Assembly: GCF_001311785.1 (NCBI RefSeq)
Contig: NZ_BBBX01000009.1
Location: 17,119 to 81,118, forward strand
Length of the DNA stretch: 64,000 bases
Reading direction: 5' to 3'
Source: Lacticaseibacillus saniviri JCM 17471 = DSM 24301
GTDB lineage: Bacteria > Bacillota > Bacilli > Lactobacillales > Lactobacillaceae
Part shown: piece by piece, positions 27,916 through 38,657 of the stretch
How positions within the stretch are numbered: position 1 is the stretch's first letter
Layout of the letters: the number at the start of each line of letters is the position of its first letter
Made by a program: the position numbers and the translations under genes
Notes under the pieces: model-generated
Databases searched by the model: none
What the model was told of the DNA's origin: nothing
Seen by the model: the letters and a program-made list of their open reading frames with translations, nothing else

Positions 27916-28937
27916 CTATGCTTCTTTGGTCGTTTTGGTCACCATTTCTGGATGCGCTTCAAAGTAGTCAACACCTTTTGAATGGTTTGATTGGTGACCA
28001 TGTCGCGAATCTGATTAATGGCGTAATACACTGCCTTGGCATCCGCTGCACCATGTGCTTTGACAACAGGTGCCTTCAATCCGATCAATGCCGCACCACC
28101 ATAGCGACTGACATCGAACTTGGTGGCTAAGCCCTTCAGATCACTCTTCAGCAGTGCCCCACCGAGTTTGGCTTTAACACCATTATCCATGATGGTGTGC
28201 TTGAGGAGGCTCAAGATGGTTCTGGCAGCCCCTTCAGTCGCCTTCAGTGTCGCATTCCCGGTAAAGCCATCCGTCACCACCACGTCGGCCACACCACTCA
28301 GTAAACTGCTTGCTTCCACGTTTCCAACGAAATTCAGATCCTTGTCGGCATCGAGTAAAGCAAATGTCTCCTGATGCAGTTTGTCACCCTTGTTGGGTTC
28401 GGTACCGTTATTCAGTAACCCGATCCGTGGTTGCTTGATATCGCGCAAATCCTGCGCGTAGAAGTTACCCATAATCGCGTACTGGAGCAATTGTTGCGCC
28501 CGATTCTCGGCATTAGCACCCACATCGAGCATCAAAAAGCCCTTATCATCAGTTGTTGGCAGTGTTGGCATCAGGCCAGGCCGATCGATCCCACGAATCC
28601 GACCGACAATGAAGAGGCCAGCGGCGAGCAAGGCACCGGTTGACCCCAGTGACAGGACGGCATCCGCTTCCTTGTTCTTGACCGCTTGCGCAGCCAGGAC
28701 CATTGAGGCTTGCTTCTTGCCACGGATCGCCTTAACCGGTTCATCCGTGCTCTCCACTTTTTCTGTCGTGTGAATCAACGTCAAACGCGTGTCATCCTTG
28801 ATCAATGGTTTGATTTTGTTTTCATCACCATACAAAAGAAATTCAACATCATTAAACGCATCGCGTGCTTGTTCCACACCAGCAATCACAACTTCTGGGG
28901 CGTTGTCGCCGCCCATCGCATCTACAGCAATCTTCAC
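27916..28937 (-). CDS. plsX: Acyl-ACP:phosphate acyltransferase PlsX (frameshifted at 3' end)
   Basis: Converts acyl-ACP to acyl-phosphate for PlsY, the entry step of phosphatidate synthesis. It starts [20 protein letters not shown], the invariant N terminus, and contains [13 protein letters not shown] and [17 protein letters not shown]. The printed frame ends [12 protein letters not shown], but the next frame reads [18 protein letters not shown] up to a stop at 27916. One missing base near 27972 joins the two and gives the usual length of about 340 residues. It is preceded by recG and followed by acpP. Confidence 0.92.
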
Positions 28938-28995
28938 TTGGCGTTTCCTCCATCATCTTATTCAAGTTATCTCAGTCTATCTTTGGCACGAACCA

Positions 28996-31028
28996 CTAGT
29001 CGAGACTACCTTGGCGTTCCCGATTCTGACTCAGGTAGTGCGCCAATCCAGCATGTTCCGGTGCACTCAAATCGGCATCCGTGGTAAAAATCTGCTTAGC
29101 TTCCTGTTGCGCAACCTCAAGAATCGTGAAATCACCCACCGGGTCACCGATTTTGAAATTCGGCATGCCGGATTGGCGATCACCGAAAATCTCACCAGAA
29201 CCGCGCAACTCCAGATCTTTTTGTGCCAGCACGAAGCCATCATTGGTTTCAGTCATAATCTGCATGCGCTCGATACCGGTGTCGTTCTTAGGATTGGCCA
29301 CCAGAATACAATACGCGGCCTTCTTGCCCCGACCGACACGGCCACGCAGCTGATGCAGTTGCGATAGCCCGAATCGATCGGCATCCATAATGAGCATCAC
29401 CGTCGCATTCGGCACATCGACCCCGACTTCAACCACGGTGGTCGAGACCAATACTTGATAGATATTATCACTAAATGCCCGCATAATGGTATCTTTTTCG
29501 TCCGGTTTCATTTGGCCGTGCAATAAAGCGACGTTGGCTTTATCACCCAATGCCTGCTGCAGGTCCTGATAGAGCTGTTCTGCGTTTTGCAAATCAATTT
29601 TCTCTGATTCGGCAATCAATGGTGTAATCGCAAAAACCTGACTCCCCTGAGCGAGTTGTTCATTGATGCGTTGCAGCGCCAAATCCATCTGGTTCTTGCG
29701 AATCCAGGTCGTCGTGATCGGTTGCCGGCCAGCGGGTAATTCGTCGATGGTTGAAACATCCATCTCGCCATACGTGGTAATCGCAAGCGTTCGGGGAATC
29801 GGTGTTGCCGTCATCGACAAGAGATCGGGCTTTAACCCTTTCTCCTGCAGAATCCGCCGCTGATTGACCCCAAACCGGTGCTGCTCATCGATAATGACTA
29901 AGCCTAAGCTGTTGTAATTAACCGCGTCTTGAATCAGCGCGTGCGTCCCGATAATCAGGTCAATTTCACCACTAGCCAAATCTGCCAAGATATCCCGCCG
30001 CTTTTTGCCGGTGGTGGAACCCGTCAGTAACGCGACTCTGACTGGGAAATCGGCGAAGAGCTGACTGAGTTTGGCAAAATGCTGCTCGGCTAAGACTTCG
30101 GTGGGCACCATGAGGGCGGCCTGATACCGCGCCGTAATCGCCGCATACATCACAATCGCCGCCACAATGGTCTTCCCACTACCAACATCCCCTTGCAGCA
30201 ACCGGTTCATGTGTTCGGGACTGCGCATATCCGCACAATTTCGTTGACGACGCGCTTTTGAGCATTCGTCAGATCAAAGGGGAGCGTCGCAATCAGTTGT
30301 CTCAGTGCTTGATTGTCATAAGGAATCATCAGCCATTCTGCGGCGCATCGGTCTGTGTCTTCAATGACTGCAGCTGCACCTGAAACAAGAAGAACTCACG
30401 AAAAATCGCCGTGCGCCGAGCCGCCTTGGCCTGCGCATCCGTCTCCGGAAAATGCATCCAGGCGACCAGCTGCTGGTCACTCAACAAGCGATAATGCGTT
30501 CGGATTGCTTCTGGAATCACATCCACAATCTGGTCACCATCAGCTTCATACGCCTGCTTGATGAGCGCAATCAGCGTCTGCTGGCGAATCGACTTGTTGA
30601 CCGGATACACAGCAGCTAGGCCGGGCTCCTCTTGATTCTGTGTTGCCAGTAACTTCATCCCGGTCAGGCTGTGGCGCATGCCGTCCCATTTGCCAAAATC
30701 GCAGCCTCAACGCCCATCTCGAATTTCTCTTTGAGCCAAGGTTGGTTAAAGAAGGTCACGGCCACCACCGCGTGTTCAACTTGCAACTTGAAATTCAGGC
30801 GACTCTTGTGTGGCCCAAAACGCGTCAGTACAGCCGGCGTCACCACGGTTCCTTTCAGCGTCACCTGCTCTTGATCAGCCACTTCTTCTAGTGGCTTCAC
30901 CTTGAGATCCGTGTAGCGAAAAGGAAAATAAAATAAGAGATCATTAATCGTGGCAATGCCCAAGCTATTGAGCGCCAATGCTCGTTTTCGCCAACGCCGG
31001 CTAAGGTGGCAATCGAATCCGTTAACAT
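28996..31028 (-). CDS. recG: ATP-dependent DNA helicase RecG (four frameshifts)
   Basis: Remodels stalled forks and branched DNA. About 678 residues after repair: N-terminal wedge/OB domain (ATINDLLFYFPFRYTDL), helicase domain 1 with QGDVGSGKTIVA and DEQHRFGV, domain 2 with VSTTVVEVGVDVPNATVM and QLRGRVGRG, and the C-terminal ELRGSGEIFGDRQSG. Missing bases lie at 30984-30987, near 30689, near 30333 and at 30237-30238. Repair yields GVGEKRALALNSLG, NWDGMRHSLTG, NGLMIPYDNQAL and NEICADMRSPEHMN. ATG at 31028 has AGGAGGGTACC upstream. Confidence 0.92.
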
Positions 31029-31063
31029 GGTACCCTCCTTTTGGTCATCAACACGTGACGAAA

Positions 31064-31109
31064 CAAAATCCCCTGCCTCGAACGCTTTGCGCTTGATTGG
31101 GGGATTTTG
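31064..31109 (-). terminator. Intergenic hairpin between fakA and recG
   Basis: Stem CAAAATCCCC/GGGGATTTTG with an inner CGC/GCG stem, followed by TTTCG on the minus strand. It is probably a partial terminator inside the asp23-fakA-recG-plsX-acpP operon. Confidence 0.65.
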
Positions 31110-31127
31110 ATGACATTCACTTAATCA

Positions 31128-32793
31128 TTATTCAACAGATACCAGATAAGGGTACACAGGTTGGTCCCCTTCATGAATTTCAACTTCTAATTCATCGTCG
31201 AGCGCTTCAACCGCTTCAGCAATGGCTTCCGCTTCAGCGTGTGTCCCATCTTCACCGACAATTAATGTGATGATTTCACTGTCATCAGTGAGCATGGCTT
31301 GAATCATATCGATGGTGGCTTGTTGACGATCGGTTTCACTGATCTTAATCTTGCCGTCGATAATCCCCATCCAGTCATCGGTGTGGATGTCCAAACCATC
31401 AATTGTGGTATCACGAATGGCTTGTGTGACAGACCCACTGACAACGTTGGTCATCGCTTCAGACATCTCAGCGACATTTTCATCCAAATCACCATCTGGG
31501 TTGTAGGATAACAGCGCGGTTAACCCTTGAGAAATTGTCTTTGTTTGACGATGCCGACTTCAACATCGGCTGCCTTAGCCGCTGCTTCAGCCGCCATCAA
31601 GATGTTACCGTTGTTAGGCAACACCACAACATTTTGGCATGGGCTTGGTTGATGGCTTCCAGAATATCATTGGTACTTGGATTCATGGTTTGGCCACCGT
31701 TTAAGACAACGGTAACGCCTAAGCTCTTGAACAAGTCACCTAAGCCTTCACCAGCCGCGATTGTGACCACACCCAGTTCAGCGAGTGGTTGATCAGCAGC
31801 AGGTTGGGCTTCTTCGCGTTCGATAATGCTCTCGTGTTGCAAGCGCATGTTATCGACCTTGATCTTCATCAATTCACCAAACTGGCTCCCATAACGGAAA
31901 ACAGTTCCTGGGTGTTCTGTGTGCACATGCACCTTGACCACTTCGTCATCCGCAACAACCAGTGTGGAATCACCCAAGTCGTCCAGATAGTGACGGAATG
32001 TTTCATAGTCAAAAGGCTTGGTATTATCGCCCTTGCCCAATTCGACCATCATTTCGGTACAGTATCCATACACGATATCATCAGGATTGAGTTGTGTCTG
32101 TGCCCCTTGATGATGGACCGCATTGACCATTTCGTTCATTGCGGCTTCATCTGGTACATAAACTTCATCATCGATTTCACCGGCCAGGCCTTCACGGAAG
32201 CCTTCATAGATGAAGACTAACCCTTGGCCACCGGAATCCACAACGCCAACTTCTTTCAACACAGGCAAGAGGTCAGGTGTCTTCGCCAATGCACGGCGGG
32301 CACCCTTAACCACTGCGTTCATCACTTCAACTGCGTCGTCAGAGCTCGTAGCAGCCTTTAAGCCGGCTTTTGCCCCTTCACGTGCCACAGTCAAGATTGT
32401 CCCTTCAACGGGCTTCATCACTGCCTTATAGGCCGTCTCGACCCCGCTAGCGAATGCATCTGCAAGATCTTGCGCGCTCAGCGTCTTTTTGGGTTCAACG
32501 GACTTCGCAAAGCCCCGGAACAGTTGTGAGCTGATCACCCCAGAGTTACCTCGGGCGCCCATCAGCAAGCCTTTGCCTAAGCCCTTAGCGAGTTCACCAA
32601 TTGAATCAGAATCACTTTCAAGCACGGCCTTAGCACCGGATTGGAAGGTTAAATTCATATTGGTCCCAGTATCCCCATCAGGAACGGGAAACACGTTTAA
32701 AGAGTTGACAAATTCTGCATTTTTATTAATTCTGTGGGCAGCGACTCGCACCATGTCCTGGAACTTGGCAGCCGAAATTTCTGTTACTTCCAC
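31128..32793 (-). CDS. fakA: Fatty acid kinase catalytic subunit FakA / DAK-domain protein (two frameshifts)
   Basis: With a FakB partner, phosphorylates exogenous fatty acids to acyl-phosphate for PlsY. The N-terminal DhaL domain has VFPVPDGDTGTNM (metal-binding Asp residues) and GARGNSGVISSQLFRGF. A middle EDD-like domain has VKVHVHTEHPG, and the C-terminal part ends GDQPVYPYLVSVE. Missing bases at 31632-31635 and 31544-31546 separate the last third; repair gives HAKNVVVLPNNGN and GIVKTKTISQGL. The start is GTG at 32793, with AAGGAGG upstream. The asp23-fakA pair is conserved. Confidence 0.9.
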
Positions 32794-32835
32794 GAAAAAT
32801 CCTCCTTGGTCACACCGCAAGCGGTGGTTACACAA

Positions 32836-33198
32836 TTAATCCCCTAAAACTTTAACGCCTTGCACGATCACTTTGACCGTGTTTGCCGTTACGCCGAGCA
32901 TTGATTCTAAATTGTATTTCACCTTGTCTTGCACATTACGGCAGACTTCAGAAATCTTGGTGCCATAACCAACAACAATGTTGACCTCAATGGCGACACC
33001 GTTGTCTTCTTGACGCACCACAACGCCGCGAGCGTAGTTCTCGCGATTGAGAATATCATTTAAGTTATCACGAATTTGATTCTTGCTGGCCATACCAACA
33101 ATGCCATAAATATCCGTTGCTGCACCACCTACTACTGTTGCAATCACACTGTTTGCAATATCGATGGTTCCGAGCTTGGTTTTAATCTTAACCGCCAT
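32836..33198 (-). CDS. Asp23/Gls24 family envelope stress protein (YloU-type)
   Basis: A 120-residue Asp23-fold protein (IDIANSVIATVVGGAATDIYGIVGMAS, VAIEVNIVVGYGTKISEVCRNVQ). This paralogue, always next to fakA, is thought to act with the fatty acid kinase at the membrane. A second Asp23 protein is encoded beside nusB at 53.2 kb. First gene of its operon, with GAGGAGG before the ATG. Confidence 0.92.
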   Translation of the reverse strand: MAVKIKTKLGTIDIANSVIATVVGGAATDIYGIVGMASKNQIRDNLNDILNRENYARGVVVRQEDNGVAIEVNIVVGYGTKISEVCRNVQDKVKYNLESMLGVTANTVKVIVQGVKVLGD

Positions 33199-33234
33199 GA
33201 GTCAATCCTCCTCATTGAGATTAGCTTACAGGTT

Positions 33235-33263
33235 AGTTTAGCATAGGGTTCCCGCTTTTGAAA
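33235..33263 (-). promoter_or_regulatory. asp23-fakA-recG operon promoter (extended -10)
   Basis: Minus strand: TTTCAA (33258-33263), 17-bp spacer ending TGC, -10 TAAACT (33235-33240). It shares a 15-bp -10 block with the rplS promoter. Confidence 0.55.
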
Positions 33264-33317
33264 GCAGTCCAGACCAAAATTCGGACACTGTCAAGTAAAA
33301 TTACTTTGCAAAAAATC

Positions 33318-33346
33318 TTGCATTCACCGCGGGTCTATGATAAGTT
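33318..33346 (+). promoter_or_regulatory. rpmB promoter
   Basis: -35 TTGCAT (33318-33323), 17-bp spacer ending TGA, -10 TAAGTT (33341-33346, extended). It is divergent from the asp23 promoter, within a 200-bp gap. Confidence 0.55.
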
Positions 33347-33398
33347 AGTTGAGTGAAAAAATTCGCGGGTAACTGCGAGTAAGCAGGGAGGTCATATT

Positions 33399-33584
33399 GT
33401 GGCAAAAGATGTTATTACTGGCCGTCACACGACATTTGGTAACAAGCGTTCACACGCTTTGAACTCCAGCCGTCGTTCATGGAAGCCAAATTTGCAAAAA
33501 GTTCGCATTTTAGTTGATGGTAAGCCAAAGCGCGTATGGGTTTCAGCTCGCGCACTTAAATCAGGTAAAGTGACCCGGGTCTAA
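33399..33584 (+). CDS. rpmB: 50S ribosomal protein L28
   Basis: 61-residue basic protein of the large subunit: [20 protein letters not shown], then [31 protein letters not shown]. The start codon is GTG (33399) with AGGGAGG seven bases upstream. It lacks zinc-binding cysteines (the zinc-free form). Monocistronic, with its own promoter and terminator. Confidence 0.97.
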   Translation: MAKDVITGRHTTFGNKRSHALNSSRRSWKPNLQKVRILVDGKPKRVWVSARALKSGKVTRV

Positions 33585-33596
33585 CTCCGGTGAATC

Positions 33597-33623
33597 AGCG
33601 TCGCCCTCGGGTGGACGCTTTTT
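33597..33623 (+). terminator. rpmB terminator
   Basis: Stem AGCGTC/GACGCT with a GC-rich inner part and a T5 tail, 12 bp after the rpmB stop. Confidence 0.85.
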
Positions 33624-33633
33624 GTGCCTACAT

Positions 33634-33681
33634 AAAAAAGGAATGCCGACAAAACCAAGGGTCTGTCGGCATTCCTTTTTT
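33634..33681. terminator. Bidirectional terminator between rpmB and thiN
   Basis: An 18-bp perfect stem AAAAAAGGAATGCCGACA/TGTCGGCATTCCTTTTTT around a 12-nt loop. It ends the long minus-strand operon three bases after the thiN stop and backs up the rpmB terminator. Confidence 0.95.
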
Positions 33682-33684
33682 CAG

Positions 33685-34353
33685 TTAATTATCTTGGGTT
33701 TGCCCCACGCGATCTTTGGAGTAGATCAAGGCAATGATGCCCCGATTGACACTCACCGTCACGGGGTGATCGCCTAGAAACTCGTTTGAGGCGAAACTAT
33801 AGGGATAATCACTGCTCCAATCAGTCAATGGATACTTGGCGCCCCGGATCGTCAATGCTTGCGTCGCCCCCAATGCCACGACACCCAGATAGCGATACGC
33901 CGCATCTGGCTGCAGCTGACGCGTCCCATCAGCTAAGAACAGCACATGGTTCTGGCGATCGAGATACTCCAGCTTAGCCAAGTACGGGGCAAACCGCGGT
34001 TGCGTTGGCAATAATAGGTTGGACAAAAAGTGATCCATGCGCCCACCGCTAATGCCTAACACGCGGACCGATTCGGCATGATAGTCGTGAAACGTCAGCC
34101 ACAAGGCGAGTTCCGTGTCCGTATCATCCTTTTCAGGCTTGGCGTAATGGCGATCGCTCACCGCTTCTTCCACGCGTTGTAATTCCGCAGGCGTCAGTGA
34201 ATCAAAATCACCGACCACAAATAAAGGCCGAATGCCCGTGTCAATCAGATGCAGTGCACCGCGATCGACCCCGACCCATTCACCCGGCAAGTGCTGCCAA
34301 TCAGGTGGCAATTGGGCGACAGGACCGCCCACCAAGACATTGACCGTTTGCAT
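33685..34353 (-). CDS. thiN: Thiamine pyrophosphokinase
   Basis: Transfers pyrophosphate from ATP to thiamine. The 222 residues show VGVDRGALHLIDTGIRPLFVVGDFDSL, EKDDTDTELAL (metal-binding acidic cluster) and VLGISGGRMDHFLSNL, all family signatures. Its ATG overlaps the rpe stop (TAATG). Last gene of the operon. Confidence 0.94.
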   Translation of the reverse strand: MQTVNVLVGGPVAQLPPDWQHLPGEWVGVDRGALHLIDTGIRPLFVVGDFDSLTPAELQRVEEAVSDRHYAKPEKDDTDTELALWLTFHDYHAESVRVLGISGGRMDHFLSNLLLPTQPRFAPYLAKLEYLDRQNHVLFLADGTRQLQPDAAYRYLGVVALGATQALTIRGAKYPLTDWSSDYPYSFASNEFLGDHPVTVSVNRGIIALIYSKDRVGQTQDN

Positions 34354-34999
34354 TACGCCAGTTCCTTTAATGTAGCAATCTGAGCGGCCGGATCAGCGGC
34401 TTGATAGACGTATGAACCAGCCACGGCGATATCGGCCCCCGCTTTAGCGACAACTTCAATCGTTTGGTCACTCACGCCACCATCAACTTCAATCTTGAAA
34501 TCGAGACCAGTAGCGGCCCGCATTTCTGCCAAATCCGCCACCTTGTCGGCCATTTCAGGTAAGAACTTTGGCCACCGAAACCTGGATTAACCGTCATAAC
34601 CAGCACCTGATCAACGATTGGCAAAATGGGTTCAATTAAGCTCACAGGCGTCCCTGGGTTGATGACAACCCCGGCTTTGACCTGGTGACTGCGAATCAAT
34701 TGCATCGCCCGATGAATGTGTGGGGTTGCTTCAACGTGCACCAACATCGTGTCGGCCCCCGCTTTGGCAAAGGCTGGAATCCACATTTCGGGATCACTGA
34801 CCATCAAGTGCACATCGAGTGGCAGGCTGGTTACAGGGCGAATTGCCTCAACCATGCTGGGGCCAAACGTCAGGTTAGGTACAAAGTGCCCATCCATGAC
34901 GTCAACGTGTAAGAGATCAGCGCCGCCCTTTTCAACGACCTGAATATCTCGTTCCAAATTAGCAAAATCCGCGCTCAAAATTGAAGGTGCAATTTTCAT
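34353..34999 (-). CDS. rpe: Ribulose-phosphate 3-epimerase (frameshifted)
   Basis: Interconverts ribulose-5-P and xylulose-5-P in the pentose phosphate pathway. It begins [19 protein letters not shown] and has [17 protein letters not shown] (metal His/Asp), [22 protein letters not shown] and IEVDGGVS. A missing base in the T3 run 34567-34569 separates the last 65 residues; repair reads [15 protein letters not shown]. Repaired length is 215 residues, as expected. Clustering with rsgA and thiN is standard for Firmicutes. Confidence 0.94.
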
Positions 35000-35016
35000 G
35001 AGTTTCCCAACTTCTT

Positions 35017-35927
35017 TTATTTCTTTGAATAGACTGGTCGAATGCCCGCGAGTTCTTCACGGAACTGCAGGTAATTGGCGTAACGACTCTCCATAATTGT
35101 GCCGTCTTCAACCCCGGCCTTCACCGCACAAGCGGGTTCCTTAACATGTTGGCAACCGCGGAACTACATTGATCCGCAACGGCAACAAAATCAGGAAAGC
35201 GATCGCGCAAATCATCCAGCGTGACGTCTAACAAGCCGAGCGACGAGAAGCCTGGTGTATCAGCGACCAAGCCACCATCTGTTGCATACAGTGAGGTCAT
35301 CCGCGTGGTGTGTTTCCCACGATTCAATGACTTACTGATGGCACCGGTTTCGATATCCAAACCGGGAATCAAATGATTGATCAAGGTCGACTTACCCGCC
35401 CCCGTTTGGCCGGTAAAAATCGTCAGCTTGTCCGCAAAGCTAGCGCTGACCTGAGCCAGAATTTCTGGTTGAAAGGCGGCCGGATCAATGAAGACAGGAT
35501 AATCCATCGCCTGGTAACCCGCCAGATCCTTTGCCAGCGCCTGATACTCGTTCGAACTCAGCAAATCGGTCTTGGTCAGATAGATTTCGGCATGAATCTG
35601 TTTGCCTTCCAGATAAACCAAGAAGCGATCGAGCAGATTGAGTGAGAAATCAGGTTCTTTAGCCGAAACGACCAAAATAGCTTGATCGATGTTAGCGACT
35701 GGTGGCCGAACCAAGCTATTCATGCGCGGTAAGACCTTAATCAGGTAACCTTCGTCATTGTCACCAGCACCCGGAATAAATTCGACAAAGTCACCCACCA
35801 GTGGGCTGATCTTCTTTTGCCGCAAATTGCCGCGGCCCCGGGTCCGATAAACCGTCCCATCGACTTCAATATCATAATAGCCGCTGAGTAATTGAATCAC
35901 GCGGCCTGTTTTTGTTGCTTCTGTCAT
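35017..35927 (-). CDS. rsgA: Ribosome small subunit GTPase RsgA (frameshifted)
   Basis: Circularly permuted GTPase acting in late 30S assembly. It has an OB-fold N terminus, then G4 (TKTDLL), G1 GQTGAGKST, and G3 [10 protein letters not shown] in permuted order. The printed frame stops after VAVADQC; one missing base beside 35165 opens the zinc motif [14 protein letters not shown] and the rest up to a stop at 35017, giving about 303 residues. The start overlaps the prkC stop (ATGA). Confidence 0.94.
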
Positions 35928-37912
35928 TGCTTCACCTCTCCCGACATAATCTCGACACCGTCACGAACAATCCGGTAGTGCGCACTTTCTGAGCCGACAA
36001 CGGTAAAGTTCATCGTGACATCGGTATCTTCGGTGATCGACAGTGTCCGATACACCTTATCCAAACTGTGCTGACTATCGGCAATGTAAACCTGAATTTG
36101 ATTTGGCACAGGTTTCACGCTGCTGGAACTGGACTCAGTGGCCGAGTCGCTATCGCCAGCCGAGTCAGACGTTGACGATGCTGAGCTGCTTTCAGAACTT
36201 ACTGCTTGATACGGTACCGAAATGGTTTTACTCAGCTGTTTGACTTGGGTAGCGGGGTCTTTCCCCTTGGACATCACCACAGTCAGTGTATCACCTTTAC
36301 TCAACATCGCCCCTGCTTCAGGATTTTGGCGAATCAATGTGCCTTCAGCGATGTCATCTGAATATTCATTTTCAACATTCAAATTGAGTTCGAGCTCATT
36401 GGCGTAATCACGCACACTCTTTTCGTTATAGCCGCTCAAATCACGCAGTGCAAACCGCTTAGGCCCACTCGATACGGTGAATGTGATTGTGGTCTGTTTA
36501 GCGATGACTTGCTTATCGCTATCAATATCCTGACTCATAATCTGACCGATGGGTTGCGAGTTGCTCGACGCGAGTTCTTTTTTACAGTGAAACCACGTTT
36601 TTCGAGCATCGCTGCCACATCGCTGTAACTGCGCCCCGTATAGTCCGCAATCTGGTAGAGCTTTGGGCCCTTACTGATGACGACATCGATGGTGGCATCC
36701 GTTTTGACCTTACTGTTGGCCGCGGGATGCGAGCGAATAATGCGATCTTCAGAAATCGTGTCCGAATAAGCATGAGTCACTGATCCCAGCGACAATCGTT
36801 GACTGGTCAGCGTGGTTTTGGCCTGAGCCTGCGTCATGCCACGCAGATCAGGCACCGCTGTCTTACTCCCGCCACTGGCCAATGCCGCACCAACACCGAT
36901 CAGGGCGATGACAGCGATAACGGCTGCCACAATCCACGGCCACTTCTTGGGCTTCTTACTCGGTTTCTTCGCCGGTTTATCCGCTTCTGGCTGTTGCGCC
37001 AGCTTGGGCGGCGTCGATAGCTGTGGGAGCACCTTGGTCTCATCCAAGTTTTCTCCCGCAGTCGGAACAAACCGGACTTCTTTTGCCCGCGACTTGCTCA
37101 GCGATGTCTTGAGATCCGCTGCCATCGCTTCCACACTGGTGTAGCGTTCGTTAGGATCTTTGGCCGTCGCCTTTAAGACCACATTCTCCAGTGCTTGCGG
37201 AATGCGTGGATCGAAGTCGCGCACAAATGGCATCTGTTCTTGGAAGTGTTTGAGCGCAATCGAGACTGCTGATTCACCTTCAAAGGGGACGGAGCCTGTC
37301 AACAGCTCAAACAATGATCCCCAACGCGTAGATATCACTTTGACGCGTCGGCATGCTACCGCGAGCCTGTTCAGGTGATAAGTAATGGACCGACCCCAAC
37401 ATGGAGTTGGTCTGCGTCATCGCGGTATCAGAGAGTGCCACCGCAATCCCAAAGTCCGTGATTTTGACGGTTCCATCCTGGTCAACCAAGATGTTTTGTG
37501 GCTTCAAATCGCGATGAATAATATGGTGCTCGTGCGCGAGCGCCATTGCTGACAGGATTTGCTCCATAATCGTAATCACTTGCTGATATGGAATCGGGAA
37601 GTGCTCCACGATGTATTTCTTGAGGTCTGTGCCCTGCACATACTCCATGACCAAGTATTGCTGGCCATGACTTTCACCGACATCATAAATACTCACAATG
37701 TTTGGGTGAACCAATTGGATGGTCGCCATCGCTTCACGTTTGAAGCGGCGAACCGTGTCAGGATCGTTTTGTAAGTCGAGACGTAACACCTTCACGGCAA
37801 CATCGCGGTCCAAAATCAGATCATGCGCCAAATAAACATTTGCCATGCCACCTTCGCCCAAGGTTTTGAGCAGTCGATAGCGTTCATTGAGCGTCACACC
37901 TGGTTCAATCAT
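35924..37912 (-). CDS. prkC: PASTA-domain Ser/Thr protein kinase PrkC/StkP (two frameshifts)
   Basis: Membrane kinase that senses muropeptides or lipid II and controls wall growth. The kinase domain begins [20 protein letters not shown], with VAVKVL (Lys about 41), [15 protein letters not shown] and [13 protein letters not shown] juxtamembrane Lys-rich segment and one helix ([20 protein letters not shown]) follow, then about three PASTA repeats and an Ser-rich stretch. Breaks: two bases missing at the A3 run 37309-37311 (repair gives [16 protein letters not shown]) and one at the T6 run 36578-36583 (repair gives [12 protein letters not shown]). Start at ATG 37912, overlapping stp. Confidence 0.93.
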
Positions 37913-38648
37913 TCGGCTGCCCCCCTTCCTGGTGAACGATGAGCGCAGTGATATTATCCAGGCCGCCAGCCGCATTGGCCATGTCGATCAGCGCCTCGGC
38001 CTTTGATTGAAGCGGTTGGTCGGTCGCCAAAACCGCACTGATTTCCGCATCGCTCACCATGTTGGTCAAGCCGTCAGAACACAAGAGTAGCGCATCATCC
38101 GCGTCAAAATCATAGATTGTGACATCGGCATCCACATTGCTGCTGACCCCAAGCGAGCGCGTGATGACATTCTTTTGAGGAAAGCGTTCCGCTTCTTCAG
38201 CCGTGAGTTCACCGTTCTTCACCAGCTCGTTGACCAAGCTGTGGTCCTCGGTAATCTGCATCAACCGGCGATTGCGGTACAAATAAGCCCGCGAATCACC
38301 AATATTAGCCACCAAGAAACGCGTGCCGCTGATTAGGACCGCCACGATAGTGGTCCCCATGCCAGACAAGTCTTCGTATTGCTGTGACTTCTCCAGAATG
38401 CGCTCATTTTCTTGTTGTAGCTCGTAGATCAGCCATTTGACGACGGCTTCAATTTCGGTGGCCTGCGTCTTTTCAAACGCGTAGCCGATATGGGACACGG
38501 CCATTTCACTGGCGACGTCGCCACCACGATGGCCGCCCATCCCATCAGCCACTAACGCGAGTGTGGCACCCTGTTGATTGGTGAACACACCAACATAATC
38601 CTGATTATTGAGTCTTTTGCCGACATCGGTTTGATATGCGATTTCCAT
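37905..38648 (-). CDS. stp: PP2C-family protein phosphatase Stp/PrpC
   Basis: Mn-dependent phosphatase that reverses PrkC phosphorylation. 247 residues with [77 protein letters not shown] and [11 protein letters not shown], which supply all the metal-binding aspartates. Its 3' end overlaps the prkC start, ensuring coupled production of phosphatase and kinase. Confidence 0.95.
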   Translation of the reverse strand: MEIAYQTDVGKRLNNQDYVGVFTNQQGATLALVADGMGGHRGGDVASEMAVSHIGYAFEKTQATEIEAVVKWLIYELQQENERILEKSQQYEDLSGMGTTIVAVLISGTRFLVANIGDSRAYLYRNRRLMQITEDHSLVNELVKNGELTAEEAERFPQKNVITRSLGVSSNVDADVTIYDFDADDALLLCSDGLTNMVSDAEISAVLATDQPLQSKAEALIDMANAAGGLDNITALIVHQEGGQPND

Positions 38649-38657
38649 AGGCTTGCC

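Noticed and set aside
30640..31028. recG split into independent small genes
   Set aside because: Each fragment continues the RecG family alignment after single-base repair; the fragments lack their own start signals.
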